Of a stretch of DNA of 16,661 nt, positions 1 through 6,011 are shown piece by piece. A program made the position numbers and the translations under genes. The stretch lies in NCBI GenBank assembly GCA_964489785.1, contig CAZAZY010000016.1, positions 1-16,661 on the forward strand, read 5' to 3'. Position 1 is the first letter of the stretch; every line of letters begins with the position of its first letter. Origin of the DNA: JAIPIY01 sp964489785 (GTDB lineage: Bacteria; Patescibacteriota; Minisyncoccia; Phycocordibacterales; UBA1006). Below the pieces are notes generated by a model, which made no database searches, was not told the DNA's origin, and saw nothing but the letters and a program-made list of their open reading frames with translations.

Positions 1-109
1 CACCCGTGGTATCAAGTGAACGAATTCTTTGCTCTAGGTTTGTGGTTCTACCGATTTTTACATAACCAGGCATTGCTTCATTTATTAAAATATATATTAT
101 TTCATTCAT
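1..109 (-). CDS. T5orf172 / GIY-YIG-like nuclease domain protein, 5' part only
   Basis: This partial gene runs off the left edge of the window; 36 codons are visible. The N-terminus reads MNEIIYILINEAMPGYVKIG, followed by R-T-T-N-L-E-Q-R-I-R-S-L-D-T-T-G. The order YILIN-x-AMPGYVKIGRT-x-LEQRIRSLDTTG is typical of the T5orf172 domain, a relative of the GIY-YIG nuclease fold often found near restriction-modification genes. The ATG at 107-109 lies 3 nt after the stop codon of the HPPY methylase, so it is probably the last visible gene of the defence operon. There is no Shine-Dalgarno sequence. Family assignment is by recognition of the motif; activity and full length cannot be judged from this fragment. 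Confidence 0.75.
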   Translation of the reverse strand, partial: MNEIIYILINEAMPGYVKIGRTTNLEQRIRSLDTTG

Positions 110-112
110 ATA

Positions 113-862
113 TTATTTCTGGAATATAAACAAATGCTCATGCATAATCAGCAAGAAATTTGCTTCTTTTGATTTATTTACCCAAAATCCAGTTGCTTTG
201 CAATTAAATTGTCGCTTTATAATGTCTTCTTTTAAAACAAAGCCGGAATCAAGAAACCGTTGCATTACTTTATACGCAAGAGGAATATACATTTTGTTTC
301 TTCGTGTGTCACCAATCAAAATTGCACAGTATTTACCTTTCTTTACGATTCGATACAACCCTTTTGCAACTTTTTCCATTTCATCACAGAATTTTTCAAT
401 ATCGTGAATCCCTGAAATATCTTCCTGAATTTTTCCTTCACTATATTTAATAATATCTGCGTATGGTGGATGAGTAAGAATAAAATCAACACTTTCATCT
501 TGTGCTTTACTCAAATCTCGAGCATCTCTTTTTTCTACCTTTTGCCAAGCTTTATTTTCAACCTCAAATTTCAAAGATTCTTTTGTTCTTTCCAGAGCAA
601 CATCATTTACGTCAGAACAGATAATATTTCTGTTCAAAATCTTTGCTTCTATTGCGGTTGTTCCTCCACCAATCATTGGATCGAGTAAAATATCACCCTC
701 TTGTGAATATCGAAGAATTAAATTTCGCACCACTTCTGGAGCCCAGTTTCCACGCCAGTCAGATTTATGCGTTGCCCAGTTTCCACGACGCGGGAAAGCC
801 CATACAGAGGTACATTCCATTTCAAATTCATCGGGACCAAGTTTTAATTCTTTTTTAGACAT
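113..862 (-). CDS. Site-specific DNA methyltransferase with HPPY motif (second methylase of the GATC system)
   Basis: This is an SAM-dependent amino-methyltransferase of 249 residues. The SAM-binding motif I is D61-P-M-I-G-G-G-T-T69 and the catalytic motif IV is H131-P-P-Y134, in the order I then IV. The N-terminus carries a doubled RGNW element (residues 27-30 and 37-40), and the C-terminus has ILIGDTR and LLIMHEHLF. It would methylate an exocyclic amino group of adenine (N6) or cytosine (N4); the target cannot be read from sequence. It lies 9 nt downstream of the DpnII-type endonuclease. In the classic DpnII locus the second methylase is DpnA, a DPPY enzyme with motif IV before motif I, so this gene fills that slot with a different family. 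There is no Shine-Dalgarno. Methylase assignment is firm, specificity (probably GATC) is inferred from context. Confidence 0.85.
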   Translation of the reverse strand: MSKKELKLGPDEFEMECTSVWAFPRRGNWATHKSDWRGNWAPEVVRNLILRYSQEGDILLDPMIGGGTTAIEAKILNRNIICSDVNDVALERTKESLKFEVENKAWQKVEKRDARDLSKAQDESVDFILTHPPYADIIKYSEGKIQEDISGIHDIEKFCDEMEKVAKGLYRIVKKGKYCAILIGDTRRNKMYIPLAYKVMQRFLDSGFVLKEDIIKRQFNCKATGFWVNKSKEANFLLIMHEHLFIFQK

Positions 863-871
863 TATGTGGTG

Positions 872-1759
872 TTATATTTCAAAGAAATCAATTATATCTT
901 CTTCGAGGGATTGCTTCATCATATTAAAATTGTATGTATTTTTATGAATATCAATCGCCTCTTTAAGACTTTTTTTCATTTGCATGTAACCAATACCGTC
1001 AGTTATCCAAACCAGCGATGCATTGACTTTCTCAAGCTCCTTATTAACATGTCCGTAACTCCTTTTGATCTCTGTTGGCTTTGAGCCGGAAGCTGTATAA
1101 AAGTTTACCTCAATACCCACAATTTTATCTTTATACTGTAAACAAAAATCCAGTGTTTTTGATGTTATCTTATCAATATAATAAATTCTCTCTTCTTTTT
1201 TAAGTTCAACATTATATCCAGCCTTATTTAACTTTTCTACAATTTTTTCTAATTCATAATTAACAGCATATGAAAAAGCTGTGCCTCCTACATTTTTTCT
1301 TCGATGAGTTTCTAGGCCAACTTGAACCCCAGTAAAATAATCGTCTATTTCCAAGCTAAGAATATTACATATCCCCAAATCGACCAGGACGGTAGAAATG
1401 TATAACATTTGATGTTCGTCTTTTTCAACTCTTGAAAAAGCTTTAAAATCTATATAATCTTGACTTGAAACATAATTTTTTCCTGTATGCCCAAGTAATT
1501 CGAAAGCAGCATCAATAAAGTCTCCTGCCACATCGGCTGACATTAATGCATCCGCTAATTGTCTGATACATTTCTCTCTATTTCCTAAATCAATTTGTCT
1601 GAAAAAATCAAAAAATGGTTTATATTTTTTTGTTTTTTCAAAAATTGTATTCCATTTAATAAAGTCCTCTCGCTTAATAACACCCGGAGTTATGGTGTCT
1701 AGAAATTTATCTCTAAAATCTTCTGAAGATATGTATTGTTGTCTACTTTTTAATGTCAT
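872..1759 (-). CDS. DpnII-family type II restriction endonuclease (GATC)
   Basis: This enzyme is predicted to cut unmethylated GATC. The 295-residue product carries GLETHRRKNVGGTAF at 148-162 and NFYTASGSKPTEIKRSY at 219-235, both hallmarks of the DpnII/MboI family. D204 (TLDFCL) and E217 (GIEVNFY) are candidate catalytic acids of a PD-(D/E)xK-like site. I chose the ATG at 1757-1759: the product is then close to the family's usual length of about 290 residues and the gene starts 25 nt after the upstream stop. The open frame extends 34 codons further, but that would overlap the DUF262 gene and add a segment without similarity to the family. It sits with a Dam-type methylase that would protect the host. 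There is no Shine-Dalgarno sequence. Confidence 0.9.
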   Translation of the reverse strand: MTLKSRQQYISSEDFRDKFLDTITPGVIKREDFIKWNTIFEKTKKYKPFFDFFRQIDLGNREKCIRQLADALMSADVAGDFIDAAFELLGHTGKNYVSSQDYIDFKAFSRVEKDEHQMLYISTVLVDLGICNILSLEIDDYFTGVQVGLETHRRKNVGGTAFSYAVNYELEKIVEKLNKAGYNVELKKEERIYYIDKITSKTLDFCLQYKDKIVGIEVNFYTASGSKPTEIKRSYGHVNKELEKVNASLVWITDGIGYMQMKKSLKEAIDIHKNTYNFNMMKQSLEEDIIDFFEI

Positions 1760-1784
1760 GTAAAATAATTTATGATTTTTATTT

Positions 1785-3527
1785 TTATGAAATGTTTTCT
1801 TTCTTACCCCAAATATTCCAAGCAATACTTGATAACTCAGTATTTCTATTATCAATCTCAATCTTAGACCAAGTATAACTATTCTTTCTCTTAAAATTCT
1901 CTACAAGCTCCCTTGTCATACTTATTTGTGATTCATTATACATATCTATCTTCTTTTTAAGAATATAATTTGATGCTTTCTGATTATATTCAAGACCTAA
2001 AGGAATAATATTACCAATATTATTGACGTAACTACTAATCTCATCTTTTGTTATCCCCCATTCTGAATCTGGATTTTGAGGTAGAATATGTTCCAAAGTA
2101 ACATGATCAAAAACTTGCTCAGTATTTGATTTATAATTTATTTTTTCAATTATATATTTTATCAAAGCAATCTGTTTTACACTCTGTTTATATTCTATTT
2201 TCGAAAAATTATCTTTAAACTCATGTTCGGAAGGATAAATCTCTGATATCTTACCCTTAAACTCTTTTAAAATCTTCTCAATATTTGCCTTACTATGCTT
2301 ATTTGAAGATATATATTCTTTATTTAATAAAATACTGTATTTTGAATAAATATTCTCTAAGGCGGAAGGTGACTTTTTAGATATTGTAGAAAAAGCAAAA
2401 GTAAAATTCTCTATTAAAAATAAAGTCTTTTTAATATCAATCGTTCCATATTTATTCCAAAAAGAATCATCTTGCACCATTCTTAATAATGTCAAAATAA
2501 TACTCCTAGACTGCTTTACATTTAAAGCCTGAAGCCTGTTTAGCGTTTTAAAAATATCAATGTGTTCTTTCTTCCAATCTGATATATTTGGAGAAATTAT
2601 CATACTGTACAACAAAGACTCTTGTACTAGGGTTTCTAGGAATTTTTCATAATTATCTATTGTTTCTTTTTTAATAGCCTTAAAAAGCTTATTCTCTGTA
2701 ATCTTTTTTCTGGTCGAAAGCCAATAGTGTCGAAGGAAGGTTGTAATTTCGGCTGAATCATCTATTGTTAGGGCATCTTTAATTTTCTGCCACTCAACTT
2801 CAATATCCTTATTTTCCTTAGAAATCTTACTGAAAATAAAATTTTTAATTAAATCAGATTGACTTAAGTCAGTTCCTCGAGAATTTAAAGTTTCAAAGAA
2901 AGTAAATGCGTCTTCTTCGCTTCCGACTTCAATGACTATCAATTCTAAATTTTTTAAATCTTCTCTTATAGCACTTAGCTTTTCTAACTTCTTGTTATTA
3001 GAATCTAACTTGTTTATTTCTAAAAGGATCTCTTGTTTAATTTTTTGGTAGGCATCAAAAATCCTTTTATGCTCCTTGGTTTCAAGAATAGATTCTTCAA
3101 TTTTATTATTCTCTTTCTGTATATATTTTTCAAAAAAGAGTCGCGCTGATGAACTTGCTACAACTTTAAAGTTATCCTTATCATCATCATCTTTATCAGA
3201 TAAATATTTTGATTGAATAAGAGCGCTTCTTTTTTTATCTTTTAACTCCAAAAAAAGGTCTCTAATAACAGAAAAGAATATTGTGATAGTTAAAATCCTT
3301 TGTTGTCCGTCAACAATATCTTTATATTTACCTTGTTTATAATGCTCGGTATTTAAAACAAAAGTACCAAGAAAATAAGATTCCCCAGAAAATAAATCCT
3401 CTAATAATGTTTCAATATTTTCTTCAGACCAAGAGTATTCCCTTTGATAAGGGGGAACCCTAAAAATTGTATCCTTTTGATTAAAAAATTCTCCTATGTT
3501 TGTTGGGTTTGAATCAAAGTTTGTCAT
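1785..3527 (-). CDS. DUF262/DUF1524 HNH protein, GmrSD-like (modification-dependent restriction type)
   Basis: The product has 580 residues. The N-terminal DUF262 (ParB-like, NTP-binding) part shows V-P-P-Y-Q-R-E-Y-S-W (24-33), D-G-Q-Q-R-I-L-T (73-80) and FETLNSRGTDLSQSDLIKNF (211-230). The C-terminal DUF1524 His-Me finger nuclease shows L-E-H-I-L-P-Q (478-484), N-I-G-N (503-506) and N515. The two-domain order and length fit single-chain GmrSD-type type IV enzymes, which cleave DNA with modified cytosines in phages such as T4. Low-complexity acidic and lysine-rich stretches (DKDDDDKDN at 111-119) link the domains. It lies 4 nt after the dpnM-like gene and 25 nt before the DpnII-type gene, inside the operon. 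Domain identity is secure; its substrate and whether it works with the GATC system are unknown. Confidence 0.88.
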   Translation of the reverse strand: MTNFDSNPTNIGEFFNQKDTIFRVPPYQREYSWSEENIETLLEDLFSGESYFLGTFVLNTEHYKQGKYKDIVDGQQRILTITIFFSVIRDLFLELKDKKRSALIQSKYLSDKDDDDKDNFKVVASSSARLFFEKYIQKENNKIEESILETKEHKRIFDAYQKIKQEILLEINKLDSNNKKLEKLSAIREDLKNLELIVIEVGSEEDAFTFFETLNSRGTDLSQSDLIKNFIFSKISKENKDIEVEWQKIKDALTIDDSAEITTFLRHYWLSTRKKITENKLFKAIKKETIDNYEKFLETLVQESLLYSMIISPNISDWKKEHIDIFKTLNRLQALNVKQSRSIILTLLRMVQDDSFWNKYGTIDIKKTLFLIENFTFAFSTISKKSPSALENIYSKYSILLNKEYISSNKHSKANIEKILKEFKGKISEIYPSEHEFKDNFSKIEYKQSVKQIALIKYIIEKINYKSNTEQVFDHVTLEHILPQNPDSEWGITKDEISSYVNNIGNIIPLGLEYNQKASNYILKKKIDMYNESQISMTRELVENFKRKNSYTWSKIEIDNRNTELSSIAWNIWGKKENIS

Positions 3528-3531
3528 TTTT

Positions 3532-4488
3532 TTAATAATTAGTTACTAATACTTCTGTAATTTTCCCGCGACCCGAAGCCTTTGAGTTTATCGCTCGTCC
3601 TGCCTCAACTTTTGAAATCCTCACCCCTTTAATTCCAGAATATATTTCATTGATAAAATCAGCATCAGAATTTGAAAGCATCACAAAACAACCTCGTTTA
3701 TGAAGTTCTACAAAAGTATCTCGAAGTTCGATTTGTTCCTTATCAAGAAAAGCATCTTTTGTATACGCCGTAAAAGAAGCAGTTTTACTTATTGGATAAT
3801 ATGGAGGATCAAAATAGATAAAGTCTCCCTCTTTTGCTTTTTTCAAAACTTCTTTATAGTCTTGATGTTTGATGGTTACTTTTTTAAGAGCATCTGAAAC
3901 TCGTCGTAAATTCACCTCATCGCAAATCATTGGATTATCATATTTACCAAATGGTACATTAAAACCTCCACTACTATTCACTCGATACATTCCATTAAAA
4001 GCAGTCCGATTTAAATAAATAAACCGTGAAGCAACTTGGACATCAGAAAGTTTTTCTGGATTCTTTGCGCGAATTTTCAAAAAGTATTCTTTGTGGTGTT
4101 TGTGTTTTTTGAGAGATTTTATAAGAGTTTCGACGTCATTTTTTATCACATTATATGTTGCGACTAATTCTTTATTCATGTCAGACAAAAATGCATTCTG
4201 AGGAAGAAGATCAAAAAAGACAGCCCCGCCACCAGCAAAAGGTTCAAAATAAGTATTTTTAACTGGGTTAAATTTCTCTGGAGGATAGAGATTCATCAAA
4301 CGAAATTGTGCAAGTAGTTGACGCTTTCCACCAACCCATTTTACAAATGGTTTTGGTTTTTCTTGGAGAAGTTTTTTTACATCTTCTATTAGATTCTTAT
4401 CTCCAACAGAAACAGCAAGTTTATAAGCAAAAATAGGATTCACATCAAATTGCTCTTGAATTTGTCTTATTTTTACCAAGGTATTCAT
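3532..4488 (-). CDS. dpnM: Dam/DpnM-type DNA adenine N6-methyltransferase (GATC)
   Basis: The product transfers a methyl group from SAM to N6 of adenine, most likely in GATC. With the start at 4486-4488 it has 318 residues: K-P-F-V-K-W-V-G-G-K-R-Q (46-57), SAM motif FEPFAGGGAVFF (81-92), R-F-I-Y-L-N-R-T-A-F-N-G (155-166), catalytic D-P-P-Y (227-230) and S-N-S-D (272-275), the alpha-group order of Dam, DpnM and M.MboI. Residues 1-45 precede the usual family start and hold a small helical segment of unknown role. The open frame extends to 4713, but that stretch crosses a terminator hairpin and other RNA structure, so I do not count it as coding. The start ATG overlaps the TGA of a 14-codon ORF. 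It is the first gene of the restriction operon. Confidence 0.88.
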   Translation of the reverse strand: MNTLVKIRQIQEQFDVNPIFAYKLAVSVGDKNLIEDVKKLLQEKPKPFVKWVGGKRQLLAQFRLMNLYPPEKFNPVKNTYFEPFAGGGAVFFDLLPQNAFLSDMNKELVATYNVIKNDVETLIKSLKKHKHHKEYFLKIRAKNPEKLSDVQVASRFIYLNRTAFNGMYRVNSSGGFNVPFGKYDNPMICDEVNLRRVSDALKKVTIKHQDYKEVLKKAKEGDFIYFDPPYYPISKTASFTAYTKDAFLDKEQIELRDTFVELHKRGCFVMLSNSDADFINEIYSGIKGVRISKVEAGRAINSKASGRGKITEVLVTNY

Positions 4489-4529
4489 ATTATCATAATA
4501 CCAAGGATCAGATACAAGATCAATAACAT
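4485..4529 (-). CDS. Possible 14-codon leader ORF before dpnM
   Basis: The frame reads MLLILYLILGIMII and stops at TGA. Its ATG follows directly after the U-tract of the terminator at 4530-4556, and its stop overlaps the dpnM start as ATGA. If translated it would be a short hydrophobic peptide coupling ribosomes to dpnM. No ribosome-binding site is visible, and an ORF this short may arise by chance in AT-rich DNA. The overlap geometry is the only argument. Confidence 0.25.
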   Translation of the reverse strand: MLLILYLILGIMII

Positions 4530-4717
4530 AAAAACCCTCGGAACGAATTCCGAGGGAGGGGTTACCTTTTTCATCTGGATGGTGCCAGGGGTCTCTCGCG
4601 AGTTGCCCGGTGGTCTCCATTAGAGACCCTTTTACCATTTCGTTCACCACTACTTTGGTCCTGCAAAAAAGTAACCTTTCGCTCATACTATCACCCTTGT
4701 GATAGTAACGCAATCTA
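4530..4717 (-). ncRNA. Structured RNA segment (leader, 3' UTR or small RNA) of unknown family
   Basis: Reading the minus strand 5' to 3', there is a perfect 8-bp hairpin at 4706-4687 with a 4-nt loop, then a large domain closed by a 12-bp stem (4676-4665 with 4571-4560). That stem contains one G-U pair that only works on the minus strand. Inside are ATGGT/ACCAT (4638-4634 with 4583-4579) and GGGTCTCT/AGAGACCC (4629-4622 with 4596-4589). The 4629-4622 strand can instead pair locally with 4617-4612, giving a mutually exclusive hairpin. The terminator at 4556-4535 follows. The region is more GC-rich than the genes downstream. It starts at the cupin stop codon. I compared it by eye with T-box, SAM, TPP, THF, glycine and c-di-GMP riboswitches, SRP RNA and tmRNA and saw no convincing match. 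Confidence 0.5.
4535..4556 (-). terminator. Intrinsic terminator with UUCG loop ahead of the restriction operon
   Basis: On the minus strand a 9-bp stem, CCCTCGGAA with TTCCGAGGG, closes a TTCG tetraloop and is followed directly by TTTTT (4534-4530). This is a textbook Rho-independent terminator for minus-strand transcription. It would end transcripts coming from the cupin gene, or act as an attenuator for the restriction operon, since it lies between an RNA-structured leader and dpnM. Confidence 0.85.
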
Positions 4718-5116
4718 TTCAGTAGTCATTCCGTCAAATTCTTCTTTGTCTTGTGATGCAATTTCTTTGGTTGCATGTTCGATACCGTCTTTGTGATGTG
4801 CTGGGCTGTAGATAGTATACATTTTCAACGTATCAGTTTCCGAAGTATTAATGATGTTATGCGTTGCACCCCGTGGTATTACGATTGCATGACCATCGGT
4901 AACAACATATTCTGTTTCATTAATGATTACCCGACCCTGCCCTGATTCAAACCGAAAGAACTGATCATTTTCAGTATGTGTCTCCAAACCAATCTCCTGA
5001 CCTGGTTGTAGAGTCATAAGCACTAATTGGCTGTGTTCCCCTGTGTACAATACGCGACGAAATGATGCATTTTCTTGTACTGATTGTTCGATGTTTGTAT
5101 GATATCCTTTTTTCAT
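4715..5116 (-). CDS. Small cupin-domain protein
   Basis: The 133-residue product is a single conserved beta-barrel cupin. Cupin motif 1 reads GLETHTENDQFFRFESGQG (43-61) with H47, D51/Q52 and E57 as probable metal-ligand positions. Motif 2 reads V-I-P-R-G-A-T-H-N-I (79-88) with H86. The C-terminal Y-S-P-A-H-H-K-D-G and E-F-D-G-M-T-T-E are typical of a widespread bacterial cupin family whose substrate is not established. One of the two histidines normally seen in motif 1 is absent, as is common in this subgroup. A TATACT box 6 nt before the ATG suggests a leaderless mRNA. The gene is separated from the upstream tRNA-Gln by a GC-rich repeat region, and its transcript would run into the structured RNA and terminator. 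Confidence 0.85.
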   Translation of the reverse strand: MKKGYHTNIEQSVQENASFRRVLYTGEHSQLVLMTLQPGQEIGLETHTENDQFFRFESGQGRVIINETEYVVTDGHAIVIPRGATHNIINTSETDTLKMYTIYSPAHHKDGIEHATKEIASQDKEEFDGMTTE

Positions 5117-5122
5117 ATATAC

Positions 5123-5128
5123 AGTATA
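5123..5128 (-). promoter_or_regulatory. -10 box of the cupin gene, leaderless arrangement
   Basis: TATACT lies with only 6 nt (GTATAT) between it and the ATG at 5116. A start 6-8 nt downstream of the -10 box would put the mRNA 5' end at or next to the ATG. No clear -35 box was found. Confidence 0.5.
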
Positions 5129-5159
5129 CAGGAAAAGAAGGGCGGTTGGGGAATTAGTA

Positions 5160-5201
5160 CAGACTAGGATTCTATAAAGTTCAGATGCGGACTAGGACTC
5201 G
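5160..5201 (+). repeat. Two partial copies of the tRNA-Gln 3' end
   Basis: The stretch cagactaggactcg at 5405-5418 is the T-arm/acceptor portion of tRNA-Gln read on the plus strand. It recurs at 5160-5173 (12 of 14 bases) and, as gactaggactcg, exactly at 5190-5201 (12 of 12). Both copies are in the same orientation as the tRNA, at distances of about 245 and 217 bp. Confidence 0.5.
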
Positions 5202-5338
5202 GTCACGAGTTACTAATCCTCACTGCGTCCTACGGACTTGTTACGGATAAGTACTCTCGACCCCTGCCTTTGCCGGCAGGCAGGCCCACTCGGGTGCACG
5301 GACTATCGTCCGGCTTCGCGCACCCTCGGTTCGAGTCC
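5195..5338. repeat. GC-rich element of nested inverted repeats
   Basis: The element is bounded by complementary GGACTCG (5195-5201) and CGAGTCC (5332-5338). Inside are ACTCG/CGAGT (5197-5210), an imperfect arm (5206-5219 with 5245-5259), GTCC-TAC-GGAC (5227-5237), CCTGCC/GGCAGG (5263-5280), and GGGTGC/GCACCC (5292-5297 with 5320-5325) enclosing CGGAC-TATC-GTCCG (5299-5312). It is far more GC-rich than its surroundings and has no ORF. Similar GC-rich palindromic patches occur as dispersed repeats in many Patescibacteria, but only one copy is seen here. Function unknown. Together with the terminator this accounts for the gene-free stretch 5117-5400. Confidence 0.55.
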
Positions 5339-5350
5339 AGCCTGATCAAG

Positions 5351-5398
5351 TAATATAGTAAAACCCCAATACTTTCGTATCGGGGTTTTACTATATTA
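5351..5398. terminator. Strong bidirectional hairpin terminator after tRNA-Gln
   Basis: A perfect 17-bp stem, TAATATAGTAAAACCCC with its complement, encloses a smaller ATAC/GTAT hairpin with a TTTC loop. Runs of A and T flank a CCCC/GGGG core, so it can act on both strands. It begins 2 nt beyond the tRNA-Gln 3' end on the minus strand and should terminate that transcript. Confidence 0.8.
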
Positions 5399-5400
5399 TG

Positions 5401-5471
5401 TTGCCAGACTAGGACTCGAACCTAGATAGTCGGTACCAGAAACCGAAGTCCTACCATTAGACGATCTGGCA
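5401..5471 (-). tRNA. tRNA-Gln(CUG)
   Basis: A 7-bp acceptor stem TGCCAGA/TCTGGCA, D arm with TAATGGTAG loop, anticodon stem TCGGT/ACCGA around loop TTCTGGT (anticodon CTG), and T arm CTAGG-TTCGAGT-CCTAG give a complete cloverleaf. The discriminator is A and CCA is not encoded. The U1-A72 pair is the element bacterial GatB uses to accept tRNA-Gln, in keeping with gatC and gatA elsewhere in the window. It stands between the bcp gene and a strong terminator. Confidence 0.95.
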
Positions 5472-5557
5472 GTAAGTAATTTAGCCCAACCAATAGTATT
5501 AAATCATGACGGGCTGATTGGCAGAATGTATATTCCGCACAACCATAAAGATACCAC

Positions 5558-6007
5558 TTATTCCCCCTTTTGCAAGAGGGCGACATCATCCAAAATTTCT
5601 TTGGCGTGCATGGCCGGATCAACATTAGGATATGTTTTTGCAATCATTCCCTGTGGATCAATCAAATACGAAATACGTTTTGTCATCAAAAGTGATCCAG
5701 CCTGATAATCAGCGATTACCTTTTTTTCGGTATCCGCCAACAACGTGAATGGCAATCCATATTTTTCAGCAAATTTTTTATGTGATTCTACTGAATCTTT
5801 GCTGATACCCAATACCGTTATGCCATGCTGTTTGAAAATATCATATGCATCACGAATAGCACACGCTTCTTTGGTGCAACCTGGGGTGTCGTCTTTTGGA
5901 TAAAAATACACCAATACAAATGATCCCTGATATGATGATAATGTGTGACTGGTATTATCCTGATCTGGTAGTGTAAAATCTGGTGCGGGTGTATGTATTT
6001 CTAACAT
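5558..6007 (-). CDS. bcp: Thioredoxin-dependent peroxiredoxin, BCP/PrxQ type
   Basis: This cytoplasmic enzyme reduces hydrogen and organic peroxides, using thioredoxin or a similar donor for recycling. The 149-residue product has the PrxQ signature Y-P-K-D-D-T-P-G-C-T-K-E-A-C (36-49), with peroxidatic C44 and resolving C49 four residues later, so it is the atypical 2-Cys form with an intramolecular disulfide. T41 and R111 (TKRISYLID) complete the active site. Length is normal for the family. The ATG lies 4 nt after the pyrG stop codon, so it is the last gene of the prfB-ftsEX-pyrG run. There is no Shine-Dalgarno sequence. Confidence 0.93.
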   Translation of the reverse strand: MLEIHTPAPDFTLPDQDNTSHTLSSYQGSFVLVYFYPKDDTPGCTKEACAIRDAYDIFKQHGITVLGISKDSVESHKKFAEKYGLPFTLLADTEKKVIADYQAGSLLMTKRISYLIDPQGMIAKTYPNVDPAMHAKEILDDVALLQKGE

Positions 6008-6011
6008 AGGA

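Noticed and set aside
1760..1861. Upstream start for the DpnII-type gene
   Set aside because: It would overlap the DUF262 gene by 77 nt and exceed the usual family length; the ATG at 1759 fits better.
4489..4713. N-terminal extension of the Dam-type methylase (75 extra codons)
   Set aside because: The frame is open, but it crosses a terminator hairpin with U-tract and other RNA stems, is more GC-rich than the gene, and adds residues without counterpart in the Dam/DpnM family.
4530..4717. T-box riboswitch
   Set aside because: There is a UUCG terminator, but the conserved antiterminator sequence (AGGGTGGNACCGCG) is not present and no aminoacyl-tRNA or amino acid gene follows.
5472..5557. Possible H-type pseudoknot from AGCCC/GGGCT and CCAAT/ATTGG between bcp and tRNA-Gln
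   Set aside because: The connecting loops would be 2 and about 1 nt, too short to span the stems; chance pairing is more likely.
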